DNA of 64,000 nucleotides from Aphelenchoides besseyi (Eukaryota; Nematoda; Chromadorea; Rhabditida; Aphelenchoididae). A program made the position numbers and the translations under genes. The stretch covers positions 2,542,001 through 2,606,000 of the forward strand of contig JAMPIQ010000002.1 of NCBI GenBank assembly GCA_024699855.1, in the 5' to 3' direction. Position 1 is the stretch's first letter. Each line of letters starts with the position of its first letter. The notes under the pieces are model-generated. The model made no database searches and was not told the origin of the DNA. It was given only the letters and a program-made list of their open reading frames with translations. Below, one piece after another: positions 24,557-34,669 of the stretch.

Positions 24557-24850
24557 CACATTTTCAATTGAAAACGACCGGACCATAACTCAAAAAAAAT
24601 TGAGGCCAAATAAAACGGCCAATATCTCCAGAATAAAGCGCGATAAAAAGAAACGGTTTTCACCACGATAATCAGAATGATCGATAGTACGATTTTAGCG
24701 ATTTTTTTATTTTTGGTTTTTGGCCAATAACTTGGCCAGTTCTACGATTGAGCAAAAATAACTAATACAGTAATGCTCAGCTCATCGAGACGCGTCGATT
24801 GATACCAACGACGTCAAATTACAGCGGGAATCGATGACAAGCACTCCTTG
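24535..24850 (-). repeat. Right terminal inverted repeat of the Tc5-like element
   Basis: Inverted copy of 21975-22290; same length, about 95% identical by eye. Confidence 0.92.
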
Positions 24851-25155
24851 TAAGTCGAAAGCTGTTTGCAGACATTTTGAAATCTCATAATGGCGAACAA
24901 CTGCCGGTGGAGTTAAACTCGAGTTGAATGTCGTAAAAAATAAACTCGTTGTATGAATGTGTACGTCTTCTTCAATTCACTTACAATATTGGATTAAGCA
25001 ATTGAACATTGTTTCTGATGAACAACTTTTGTCCTTCAATAAACAGTTGAGTGGTTGTAGAAGAATTATATTTTAAATCCAATTAATAGCTTTGACTTGC
25101 AAACTTAAGACAATTTGTTTTAAGATCACAAAAACCGAAATTCAACAAGCCACGG

Positions 25156-25195
25156 GACAAGGTTTGACTGTATAGTGAGTGCGGTCATCGTTCTA
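25156..25195 (+). repeat. 40-bp direct repeat, copy 1
   Basis: Forty bases repeated at 25233-25272 with one difference (gtgagt against gtaagt). Period 77 nt. Confidence 0.85.
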
Positions 25196-25232
25196 ATGAG
25201 TGGTGCAAGAATCATAATCAACAAGTCGATGT

Positions 25233-25272
25233 GACAAGGTTTGACTGTATAGTAAGTGCGGTCATCGTTCTA
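25233..25272 (+). repeat. 40-bp direct repeat, copy 2
   Basis: Second copy of the 25156-25195 unit. Between the copies is unrelated A/T-rich sequence. Confidence 0.85.
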
Positions 25273-25459
25273 CTAAAAATGGTACAGTGGTCAATATAAA
25301 GTTATGTTACAGAAAATCACGCTAAACGAGCCGATACGACAAAATCCGAATCCATAAGACACGCACGCGTCACAAAATTCGACTTACTACCACGAGACGT
25401 TTGGTCTCAACTAACCGAACGTTCAAAGTTGCAAGCGTTGTTAACAACTTGGAAGCCTA

Positions 25460-25595
25460 AAAACACCGCGAGTAATCCAACGCGTTGATCGGATAAAGGA
25501 CGCGCAAATGCCGGATGTCCACAAGCGCAGAGAAACAACTAGAAGACTGAGCAGCATTTTCAGGATCGAACACAAGATGATTGAATTTTGAACTG
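25460..25595 (+). repeat. 136-bp dispersed repeat, copy 1
   Basis: About 136 bp repeated in the same orientation at 28103-28238, with few mismatches until the last 25 bp. Copy 1 ends at the left edge of the MITE. A frame of ~40 basic codons is open in both copies but changes alter amino acids freely, so coding function is not supported. Confidence 0.85.
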
Positions 25596-25596
25596 A

Positions 25597-25756
25597 CAAG
25601 GGAAGGGTCATCAGCCACCACGCGATATTCACGCATACTGTATGCCAAAAAACGCCCCTTTTCAAGGCGAATCTGATGGTGTTATCAGTTTTTGCTAAAC
25701 GGTACCCTGCGTGGACTTATGGGCCTTTGAAGTTCCACGCAAATTGCGTGCTTTTT
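25597..25756 (+). repeat. Left inverted repeat of the MITE
   Basis: 160 bp; inverted match to 26652-26811 with about two mismatches, both within the outer 20 bp. Confidence 0.9.
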
Positions 25757-26045
25757 TTTGTCTCTCGTCCTCGATTCCGAGGGAAAATGTAGGGAAAATA
25801 ACGATCCAAAAATATTTCACGTTGTTTTTTCTTTTTTTGCCCTTTGCGTGAAATTGCTACTTTCCTGAAATCACCTTGAAATTGCCTTGATTGGAAAGAA
25901 AGTGCGCAAAAATGCTCATTTGCTCGTTTTCGGTCGACGTCCGGACGCTTTTTTGGCAAGTGGAGACGCTCTTTTTTTGATTGCCATTCTGGTCGCTCTC
26001 CAATACGAGTTGATATAAGATTTACAAATCACGATCCAAATCGTT

Positions 26046-26155
26046 TTACTGATTAGTCTAGTGGTTAAGCCGTTGGCTTTGTACCTTCCGGTGCAAATCC
26101 AGCAGCGTCCAGCGGGTTCAGCGAGCATAAGCGGGTTCGATTCACAGAGCGGTCA
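26046..26155 (+). other. tRNA-like promoter motifs inside the MITE
   Basis: An A-box-like TTAGTCTAGTGG at 26053-26064, a B-box-like GGTGCAAATCC at 26090-26100 and a second, better B-box-like GGGTTCGATTC at 26133-26143. No cloverleaf folds convincingly, so this is a tRNA-derived remnant at best. Confidence 0.35.
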
Positions 26156-26651
26156 AATCACAAGAGATCAAAGGCAAAAAAGGTTGATTAGATCGGATCA
26201 AAGCCGGTCGATTGCATTTCTTTGATTGGTTTTGCAACTTTTTGTAATTTTAATCAATTTTAAGTAGTACTTTGATTAAATCAGTTGAAATATTAAAGTG
26301 AACCTGAAAAGTTTATTGTGACAACAATTAAAGATGTAGGTGCGCTTGGTCGGAAGTAAAGATGCAATGGAAACAATAATACTGCTCGCAATGAGCACAT
26401 CTGATGAATGCTAAACGGGTACATCTCTTGACATCTTTCGATCGATTGGTAATTGAAACAGTAGTCAGCTGGCTTTTGGCATCTTTCCGATCGTTCATCG
26501 ACGTACCCACTCTTGGACCAACCACTAGATTGCTCAAGGAAACAGACTCGAGCGCACTTGTCGCTCATAACTCAAAGGAATCCAAAAAAGTCAAGTCTAC
26601 TCGCAAAAAGCGCTTGCGTCCGCTTGGCAAAAAACGTCCAAAAAAGCGTCC

Positions 26652-26811
26652 AAAAAGCACGCAATTTGCGTGGAACTTCAAAGGCCCATAAGTCCACGCA
26701 GGGTACCGTTTAGCAAAAACTGATAACACCATCAGATTCGCCTTGAAAAGGGGCGTTTTTTGGCATACAGTATGCGTGAATATCGCGTGGTGGCTAATGA
26801 CCTTTCCCTTG
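26652..26811 (-). repeat. Right inverted repeat of the MITE
   Basis: 160 bp, inverted copy of 25597-25756. Confidence 0.9.
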
Positions 26812-26887
26812 TAAGTATATTTGCATCCACTTGTTCGTTACATGCTCGTGACCAACAAAATCCATCAAATCTTTCATGAGTAAAAAG

Positions 26888-26893
26888 TTTATT
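26888..26893 (-). terminator. Poly(A) signal downstream of the hypothetical gene at 27005
   Basis: AATAAA on the minus strand, about 110 nt past the proximal stop. Confidence 0.5.
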
Positions 26894-27004
26894 TGCATAA
26901 ACATGTCAACATTACAAATTGGTCTGGAGGACGAGTTAAGGTATAAAAAACGTGGAGACTTAAGATGTCGGATAGTCCCGTCTAAATGTCAAGAATAAAT
27001 GTTG

Positions 27005-27584
27005 TCAGAAGTTACAAGTACACTTACGATCAAGTCCGTTCCCAATGATCAAGGCTGAACTGGAGCTCATTCCGTTCATACCTTCCATGAATGTGCCGAA
27101 GGACACAAAGCCGGTTGTGAGTCCAGCGAACTGTTGGGCCAAATGTTGAGCTCCGGGCCTTGCATAAACAACAAAGTACCCGAAGCGGTCGTTCAAAGTG
27201 AAACGGCACGACAGTCCGTCGAGATCGACGTTTCCGGTCCACTCCGATGAATCCGATTCGATTACCAGAAGCGCACAATTTGCCGAATTTACCCAAATGC
27301 TCGCGGGCAAACTGGCAAATTTTGAGTAGAGCTGAAAACAAAGAAGTTCAAAACAAGAGAATGAAGCTTACCTTTATGTAGTCGTAGTAAAGAAACTGTG
27401 GTCTCTTGATCAGCTCCATCAACACCAAACTTTCCTTCGAACGCTCGTCTTCGGATGCGAGCGGATCGCTGGCGGCAAACCCGGTTGGAATCGGCATGAA
27501 ACCGAACACTGGCAAATGTTGGGGTTCTGAACGACCGGTTTCATTGTCCGATTGTTCAAAACCTTCATAATAGACAATATGCAT
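27005..27584 (-). CDS. Hypothetical protein
   Basis: Predicted 179 aa from two exons (27584-27372 and 27331-27005; 540 nt) joined by a clean 40-nt intron. The central part (SIWVNSANCALLVIESDSSEW to GYFVVYARPG) alternates hydrophobic and polar residues like a beta-rich globular domain; no signal peptide, membrane span or known motif. A tttttaag acceptor directly precedes the ATG, so an upstream exon may exist. A GTAAGT inside the last codons could splice onward to an exon that would read into the MITE; a poly(A) signal argues for the short form. Confidence 0.6.
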
Positions 27585-28102
27585 ACTTAAAAATAAATCA
27601 ACACTTTAGCGATCTAGACAAATATCTATTGAACGGTCTTAGCGAACTGATTTTGAGGTCGTGAAATAGTCGATGGACAGTTGGCGCAAGAATATGATGA
27701 CGCAACAACAAAACAACGAGAACGTATCTTACGCACAAGACCACGAAGCATCTTTTACGCGACAAACTCGATTCGTCAATGTTGGAATGACCTGCGAATC
27801 ATAGAAAGGGGCATTTCTGAACGATGTTATTCCGACCTCTTACCACAGGTAACATGGCCTGGAAGATGCTGTGTTATTGATCTATAGGTGGGCGTCTCGG
27901 CAAAAAAACATTGACCTGAAGATCGGTTGCGCAGTCTCCAAGGCGATTACGCTCCACGGCATGTTTTTCAGACGAGTAGCGCTGGTCCCCGCGTTTTTCG
28001 TTAACCTAAAGGTATTTTCGTTCAAACACGAAGAAAGCCGTCAAATCTGACGTCGATTTCGACCTCATGACACCGCAATAACATCAAATGTCGTATTGTT
28101 CA

Positions 28103-28238
28103 AAACACCGCGAGTAATCCAACGCGTTGATCGGAGAAAGGACGCGCAAATGCCGGATGTCCACAAGCGCAGAGAAACAACTAGAAGACTGAGCGGCATT
28201 TTCAGGACCGAACAAAAGATCATATCAATTTAGAACTG
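28103..28238 (+). repeat. 136-bp dispersed repeat, copy 2
   Basis: Second copy of 25460-25595. The flanks of the two copies are unrelated, so the unit itself, not a larger duplication, was copied. Confidence 0.85.
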
Positions 28239-29176
28239 TCATGTTTAGATTGATTTCACAACAAAACTGAGGGATTGAAAATGGACTTACAGAAAGCAAT
28301 CAACCACTTAATCTGATTGCGTGTCAGAAGATCCACTGCTTTTCTAGTCGACCAGAATATCTTACGAGACACAGAAATTGAGCATACGTTTGGACTGCGG
28401 TTGTATCTTACACACTTTTTGAAGCTTTAAACATGAACGAAAATAGACATCTCATTTGATGTGAAATTAGTAACTAGATATGAATTCAACAAGCTTATTA
28501 GAATGTGGAAACAGGTGGTTTTAGAATGGTCACAATTTTTTAAATCATATTGCAAACCTCCTAGTAAGTTTCGAATCTTTATTTTTCTTTTTGTGTTTTA
28601 ACTCACGAATTGAAAAATCGGCTTTTAGCTTCGGCAATGCTCAAAGATTTTGGAAGTCGATTAGAACGAACGAATAGGGAAATCGCGTGTTTTGCGTGGT
28701 TTTTGAATCAAAGCCACGATATTCAACACTGTTTCGAGGCTCGAATTTACATCTGTGGCCAATCATTGTGTAGAATTAGATGTCAACTTTGGATTTGTAA
28801 ATGCACGAATTCTTCGTTATTTTTGTATCCCAAACTCTGGACATTTACCTGTCGGTTGAGTTGACGAACTGCAAAATACGCAAGAGTTGAAGATATTACA
28901 CGGCCACAGCAGATCGATACCATTTTATCAACAAAAAAATTCAACAGTTCTTTTTGTTGACTTCATTTTAATTCGATTTCATGTGTCTTTTGATTTACAA
29001 TTATTGTTATATATCTCTGCTACATCTACATGACAATAATCATCGGGTATCTTTTAAATTCAAGTTTCATGAACAAGTTGATAGCTTCATGACCTTCTGT
29101 TAATGATTGGTATGCGATTTCTAGGTTTACTCGTATTGATCCATAGACACGTATTGAATATAAGAAGGCGAATAAC
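28239..29176. other. Intergenic, A/T-rich
   Basis: No gene or RNA recognised. Confidence 0.4.
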
Positions 29177-29818
29177 TTAAGCGTGTTTTTCTGTGCCCTC
29201 ATCAGTTCCGGAACTTTCAAGCATGTCGGAAGAAACAGATGGTTCGGTTTCATTTATTTTGTTGTTGCGAGTCGTGTCATGTCGTATACGTAAAGCACGG
29301 ATTACTTTTGATTCGACCACATCGTTGGTGTCTGAATCAAGGGTTTGAACAGCGGGCCACGGTTTATCTTCTTTCGAATCCAATGGCCATTCTTGATGTG
29401 ACAGTTCAACCATAGGATCGTAACCAAAAACAGTGCGATAGAAAGCGCCAAACTGCTCAACGAAGGTGCCGTGAGTGAATCCGAGGAATTTCGAGCAAAA
29501 ACCATCACCATAGGAACGACGAATACACGCGTGAAAGGTTTGATCGCAACCACGTAAAACCGATTCTTCGCCCATGTAATTTACATCATAACATCTGTCA
29601 TGCGAAAAGCAGCACGCGTTGACTGAAATTCCAATCACTTGAACATAAAAAACCGAATGCTTACGTTTATCTCGGCCACAAAAACTTGAAGATGCATACG
29701 ACAACACTTTAGTGACAGTTCCAACTCCACAGTGATATTTTGCAAGAATCTCAGCAGCGGTCGTTCGTTCGAAAATTCCATAAATGAGCACAACAATGAC
29801 AATTCTTGTAATCGACAT
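29177..29818 (-). CDS. Secreted phospholipase A2-like protein
   Basis: Predicted 199 aa. Exons in transcript order: 29818-29665, 29622-29177 (600 nt). Signal peptide (MSITRIVIVVLIYGIFERTTA), then HCGVGT, a compact disulfide core and the PLA2 active-site helix ACCFSHDRCYD with catalytic His (~59) and Asp (~60), followed by CDQTFHACI. Secreted PLA2 hydrolyses the sn-2 ester of phospholipids with calcium bound by a YCGxGG loop; here the loop is shortened to CGVGT, so calcium binding is uncertain. After the core is a ~70-residue acidic, Ser/Thr-rich extension not found in classic PLA2s. The single intron (29623-29664, 42 nt) is stop-free and in frame and lies just before the catalytic helix. Confidence 0.8.
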   Translation of the reverse strand: MSITRIVIVVLIYGIFERTTAAEILAKYHCGVGTVTKVLSYASSSFCGRDKRKHSVFYVQVIGISVNACCFSHDRCYDVNYMGEESVLRGCDQTFHACIRRSYGDGFCSKFLGFTHGTFVEQFGAFYRTVFGYDPMVELSHQEWPLDSKEDKPWPAVQTLDSDTNDVVESKVIRALRIRHDTTRNNKINETEPSVSSDMLESSGTDEGTEKHA

Positions 29819-30607
29819 TTGATTAGAATTCACGCTCAACTGGAATGTCAATTCTTTGAACTCCAAGGGCTGAAATACAAAATCGATTAAAAGTGGAGGC
29901 AAAAAAAAAAGATTTGCATTTTAATTTCGGCTAAAACGACAGTAAACATTGCGCAATGATCAACAAAACAACATCAAAGCTCTAGATGATATCAACCGAA
30001 CAACTAGTGAACATAAATTCAGCGATTGGTGCATAAAACTCCCGAATTTTACGACCTGACAACACTTCTTCCCATTGACTTGCAAAGTCGTTTGTCCATT
30101 CGGAAACCCACCGTCGACGTTTGATTACTCACTCAGTGATACAAAAAAGAACGACGAGAATGATAGAGCTGAAGTCGGGAAAAGAACAGCCGCCATTTCG
30201 GGCGAGGTTATTAGATCAGACGTGATTGAATCTTCTTCTGATTCATCGAATTTACGCCCAAGAACACGGGAGCATCCTTGACGGCAATTCGATTACGTTG
30301 CTTTGATTGTTCTTCTTTCAACGACAAAAACTGTTTTCAAGGTCTACAGAAAGTTGTCGTGTGTAGTTTCTCAACATTGTTTTCATATTTTCGATTATGT
30401 TGCTTATTAAAATGCTGACGGTAAGTTTGCCCGAGGGTAAATAGCTTCTTACGAGCTAATTGATGGGATTAATTGCAGTGAGCAGATAAAAACAAGGATG
30501 TTTTTGCGGTCGTTAATCACACGAATTCGCAGACGTTAATGAAAACGAACGAATCGATTAGGTGATTGGTAACGTGTTTATTTTTATAAGTTAATCGGAT
30601 GCTTGAG
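29819..30607. other. Intergenic
   Basis: A plus-strand frame at 30075-30281 is open for 68 codons, hydrophilic and without support; no gene called. Contains the promoter of the PLA2-like gene and the 3' UTR of the chemoreceptor gene. Confidence 0.4.
30577..30582 (-). terminator. Poly(A) signal of the chemoreceptor gene
   Basis: AATAAA on the minus strand, 26 nt after the stop. Confidence 0.6.
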
Positions 30608-31848
30608 TTAAATTGGAATTGTTCTCGTCCATGTTTGTCGATTTGGACTATACGGTTGAACTACGATCGAAGTTGCATTTCCGTTGGTTGTTGACTGAAA
30701 ACCGTAAGTTTTCCACGTGCTACGGAGGCTCGAAAATATCCAATCAGGCAGGACCAAGAGTCTTAAAGTGGGAGAAACCAAGATGATGGCTAAAGACGGA
30801 ATAAGCGCCATTGAATCGCTAACAGCACCATAAGCACGGTAGAATTGGATGACACCAGTGAACACGTGTGATTTGAAGGTATTGTAGAGAAACTGCAAAG
30901 GAAAAAATTCGTTAATCTGTATACGGTGGTTCTTAAACTTCCGCGTCTGACAGCTGAACGAAAGACGTGGAAGTGCCAAGAATACAAAACTCAAAGCGCA
31001 ACATTCTGTACCTACCGAAATGAAATGTAGTGAATAAATAACGATTGTTAGAAACAGAAGTCTCGACTGAAATTCCTGATGTCTCTCTGGAATCAGACTC
31101 TTTCGCTTCTGCCAGAAATACAAAGTAAACGCATTGACGATGAGACCGAGAAACGTGAACAATCCAACGGTTATCGAATTGACAGTAGCGAGATCCTGAA
31201 ATTACTCTTTGAATTATTCTACATTGATCATGAACATACCCAAGGAACAAATGACGGCTTGAGAGTAAGCGTCGTGTAGTTGGTCGAATTGTCGATTTTG
31301 ATTTGTTTGAAGCCGATTTGAGTGAAGAACGTTGGAACCGTGAGGACAAAAGTGCCACCAAACGATAGAAATAGAATTGGAATCGTGTATTTTCTCCAAA
31401 TCTAAACGCAACAAACTTTTCACTTGGTTTGTTTTACTCACTCGTTCGTAGGAATTGAACATCCAAACGGCCGTGAGTCGATTGATTGACAACAAGAATG
31501 CACTGCAATTCGTGAAGTACGAAGTGAACATGAGAGTGAACTGAATGGGCATGAAAAAATACGACGGTTCGGTGAACTTCGAGTAAAAGAGATCATAGAA
31601 TAATTGAAAAGAAGGCAATCGGATTTGAAATTGATTGGAAATGTACAAGAGGATGTCCTGAAACAACGTCGACGGTTGATCAAAACAACCAGGAAACTTA
31701 CGTTTAATGCACAAAGGAAGAACACACGATAATAGGAGGAAGAGAACTGAGTGCGTTTCGCTGTCAGAATGTAAGCTGTTCGTATGTTGATGATTAAAAG
31801 AGGAATACCGTACGAATAGTAGAAGAGCAGTTCGTAGAACGAGATCAT
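30608..31848 (-). CDS. Seven-transmembrane chemoreceptor (nematode Sr class, Srg/Srv-like)
   Basis: About 330-aa seven-pass receptor. Exons in transcript order: 31848-31702, 31657-31442, 31401-31240, 31195-31016, then 30892-30608. It starts YYSYGIPLLIINIRTAYIL and has SSYYRVFF after TM1 and FLLSINRLTAVW in TM3, in the style of nematode Srg/Srv receptors; such proteins usually sit in chemosensory cilia. The last junction is ambiguous: one 123-nt intron (31015-30893), or two introns around a 15-nt exon (30953-30939); both keep the frame. The C-terminal tail is Ser/Thr/Asn-rich. The Sr subfamily is by resemblance only. Confidence 0.8.
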
Positions 31849-32645
31849 ACTTGCGCGACGATTTCACTAGCTACAAAGTTTGTATCACTTGAGAATGTCA
31901 AAAGAAAGTGTAAGGAAATCGAGCAATCAATTAGAGGAATGAGATTGTTACTCGACTGATATCAGACCAAAAGAATAACCTGCAAGCTCTGTCCGTGAAG
32001 CTCAAAGGTATGAGCAGATGGTTTTTAACGAAACCAGAAACCTTTTTATAGTGAAAGACCGCAACTTCTCAAATATTAGTCGACTTCCATTAGTCAGCAA
32101 TTAACGTACTTGTGAAGGCCAATGCACGGAATTAACGATTAGACAATGTCTAAGGTGGTAACATCAGAACCGAATAACAAATTTGCTTCAGAATTGCACA
32201 GTTCTATTAGTATCTTTGAAGCAACTTTCTTAGCGTTTTCATGACTTCGTTTCTTTGCAGATGTTCTTTTTGAAAAGAAACGTCTTTGCAGTGAAATTCA
32301 ATTAAAATTGTCTGCTCTCGTGCTCATTTCTCCAACGACTTTTATTTCGTTTTGTCTCAAGATGTCGACGTGAGAATTAACGACTCCAAACTAAACAAAC
32401 AAATCAACGACAAATAGGAGATCGTTGGATTCCGTCAAAATTGAAACAACGGTTTTTATTCAACGGCATCGAACAAAAGAGGTAAATCGGAAGTCTTGGC
32501 AAAATACTTTCGACGGAGAACGATGAGAATTTCTAGTTGAAATGCAAAAACAAATGTAAATTACTGTGACAAAAGAAATGAGAACGTGAATCCTAAAAGC
32601 AATTTGGGTTTTGAACCCGTCAATTGGACGATCAGAAGCTGGTCG
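31849..32645. other. Intergenic
   Basis: No gene seen. Holds the chemoreceptor promoter and the 3' UTR of the transporter gene. Confidence 0.4.
32455..32460 (-). terminator. Candidate poly(A) signal of the SLC22-like gene
   Basis: AATAAA on the minus strand, about 190 nt after the stop. Confidence 0.45.
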
Positions 32646-34669
32646 TCATGTCGCCAGTTTCACCGGATTGCCTTCCATATCCTGAGTTGGAAGCAGTTCA
32701 ATCGGCTCATCTTGACCAGCAGTTGGTTTGTGTTTTCGTGGCCACCACGATTCGTTCTTCGACGGCATGTTCGCACGCATTTCTTTGCCTTTCGTTTCTT
32801 CGGTGTTGAAGTGGAAGATCACGAAATCAACGGCCGCAAATCCGATGAGAACAAAGTACGGCAGCGGATTCCAGAAGTCGGAAAGGAAGAAGATTTGCGG
32901 TGCGAGAACCGTACCGATACGCGACATGACTTGTCCAAACGAGAAACTGAGATTGCGAATACCAGTGGGGAAAAGTTCACTTGAGAGAACACCTAAAAAG
33001 ATAATAAGATTGAAATCGAAAGTTCTAATTACCATTGGTTGAGAAAAGCAATGTTGTGTTCGCCAAGACGGTAAGAACGGCCAACGAACAGAAGAAACGA
33101 AGTTCTTCGTTTTTGCCAAGCAAGTAAACAACAATGAAGAACAAAAGAGCCAAAATGATTGCTCCTTCAGCCAACGCATGAACCAGTTTTCGGCCCAACC
33201 ACTTGAATTTGATATCGGAAATTGCAGTGATTAAGTTCAAAGTGTATCGGAATCCGCCCATTATCAGTGAGTTGGTGTAGATCGAACCACTCAACTTTTC
33301 CATGTTAAAAAGCAATGAATAAGTTACCAAACTTGTTGCCAACCTAAAAATTCGAATTGAAAGATCGACAGTTAATCACGACTTACAAACTAAATCCAAT
33401 AGCGATTGTGTAACGAGTTAGTTCGCTGGTGTAAAGCAGATGAAGATACGTGTAACGTTTCTTTTTCTGTTGTAACTTCGTAGCAGCGTCAAGTTCACGT
33501 TGAAGCATGTCGTCCAATTCACCTTCGTCTAATTGTCTTCCATCGATTTTCCAAATTCGTTTGATTGCTGCACGAGCCTTGTCGATTTCGCGTCGTTGAA
33601 TCAAATATCGAGGACTTTCGCAACAAAAGAGAAGCACAATAACGGCAACGAATGTCAGAACGGCCGATACCCGCGTCAATGTTCGCCAATCGCCCGTTAA
33701 GTAGGCAATCAATGCATAGACCATAATGTTTGGTGACCTAAAACAATGACGATTGAACTCCAGTTTAATTTGGCATTGAAGCTTGAAGGCATATTCCTTC
33801 ACAATGAAGCGGAATACTTACCAAGTAATAATGTTAGTAATCCAGAATCGATCTCGCTTCGGCAAATTCTCCACGCTAAAACGTACAGATGCTATTATTT
33901 AGTCTGTATATTCTACCTGAAGACGAGTTGAACGGCAATACAACCGCCATTGAAAACGTTGACCAGGAATCGCGCAATAGTGAAAGTGAGAAGATCATTC
34001 GTGAATGAAGACGCGACCATGCAAGTGATACATCCGGCAAGCGCTGTAAGTAACGCTGGTTTACGTCCACAAGTGTCCGAGAACTGTCCGAAGATCACAG
34101 CGCCAATGATGACACCTAAATCACAGATGTCGATATGTAGATGACTTCGATTTACCAATCATTTGAACTGAGACACTTTGTTTGACCAACTTGTTTTTGC
34201 TACAAAAGTAACTCCACTAAAACGGTTATTAGTTGTTGTGTAGTGCTCATTCTTACATCGTAGTTCACTGATTGAAATTGCGGTTCCAACACAGGAGTAC
34301 ACTTTTGGGTTCCGTTGTTCATTGCTTCGTAAAGTTGACAACGAGCTTTTTGATTGAGTGTTGTGTTGAAGACATTTTGTCCGCAGGACACAAGTTTCGG
34401 TTCTGCTCCAGAATACATCCTAAAAACAAGAATGAAAAAAGGAAGAAATGACTTTCAACTCACATGTAAAACATGTTGCCCAGTTGATTGAGAATCAGGA
34501 ATTCACCCAAAATGCAAATGAGAAGTGTGTAGCGACCGAGTACAATGAAATCATCCAATTTCTTCAGAGTTTTTGGTTCGACTACTGGCTCATAGGGCGA
34601 TGCATCTTCGATCGATTTTATCGGCTCCTTTTCCGCGGGATTTGGTTTATCGACTAGTGGCTCAGTCAT
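32646..34669 (-). CDS. SLC22-like organic ion transporter (MFS)
   Basis: 563-aa major facilitator protein of the organic cation/anion transporter family. Eight exons in transcript order: 34669-34464, 34419-34257, 34216-34156, 34115-33917, 33875-33822, 33737-33387, 33343-33033, 32992-32646 (564 codons). The family layout is complete: cytoplasmic N-terminus, TM1, a large cysteine-bearing, glycosylated first extracellular loop, MFS motif A (GQFSDTCGRKPALL) between TM2 and TM3, CCESPRYLIQR after TM6 (as ESPRWL in OCTs), and ELFPTGIRN near TM10-11. The C-terminal tail is hydrophilic. It likely carries organic ions across the plasma membrane; the substrate cannot be told. A tttttcaag acceptor lies 5 nt before the ATG. 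Confidence 0.92.

Larger units (their letters stand above)
21975..24850 (+). mobile_element. Tc5-like DNA transposon, probably inactive
   Basis: 2,876-bp element with 316-bp terminal inverted repeats starting CAAGGAGTGC. It is flanked by TAA on both sides (21972-21974 and 24851-24853); the restored empty site is CTAAG, matching the CTNAG target and TNA duplication known for the Tc4/Tc5 group of the Tc1/mariner (pogo-like) superfamily. Inside is a transposase with a CENP-B-type DNA-binding region and a DDE/D domain, broken by frameshifts. The two repeats differ at roughly a dozen positions, so the insertion is not recent. PIF/Harbinger also makes 3-bp duplications, but the transposase type rules it out. 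Confidence 0.9.
25597..26811. mobile_element. Non-autonomous Tc4/Tc5-type element (MITE)
   Basis: 1,215 bp bounded by 160-bp inverted repeats (25597-25756 and 26652-26811) that differ at about two positions, starting CAAGGGAA. Flanks are CTGA on the left and TAAG on the right, i.e. a CTNAG-type site in which the middle base of the TNA duplication differs. No transposase frame is present. The interior has shorter imperfect inverted segments (ggacgcttttttgg and its complement) and a tRNA-like stretch at 26046-26155. Near-identical repeats indicate recent insertion. Confidence 0.85.

Noticed and set aside
30075..30281. Plus-strand frame of 68 codons
   Set aside because: Hydrophilic, no splice or poly(A) context and no motif.
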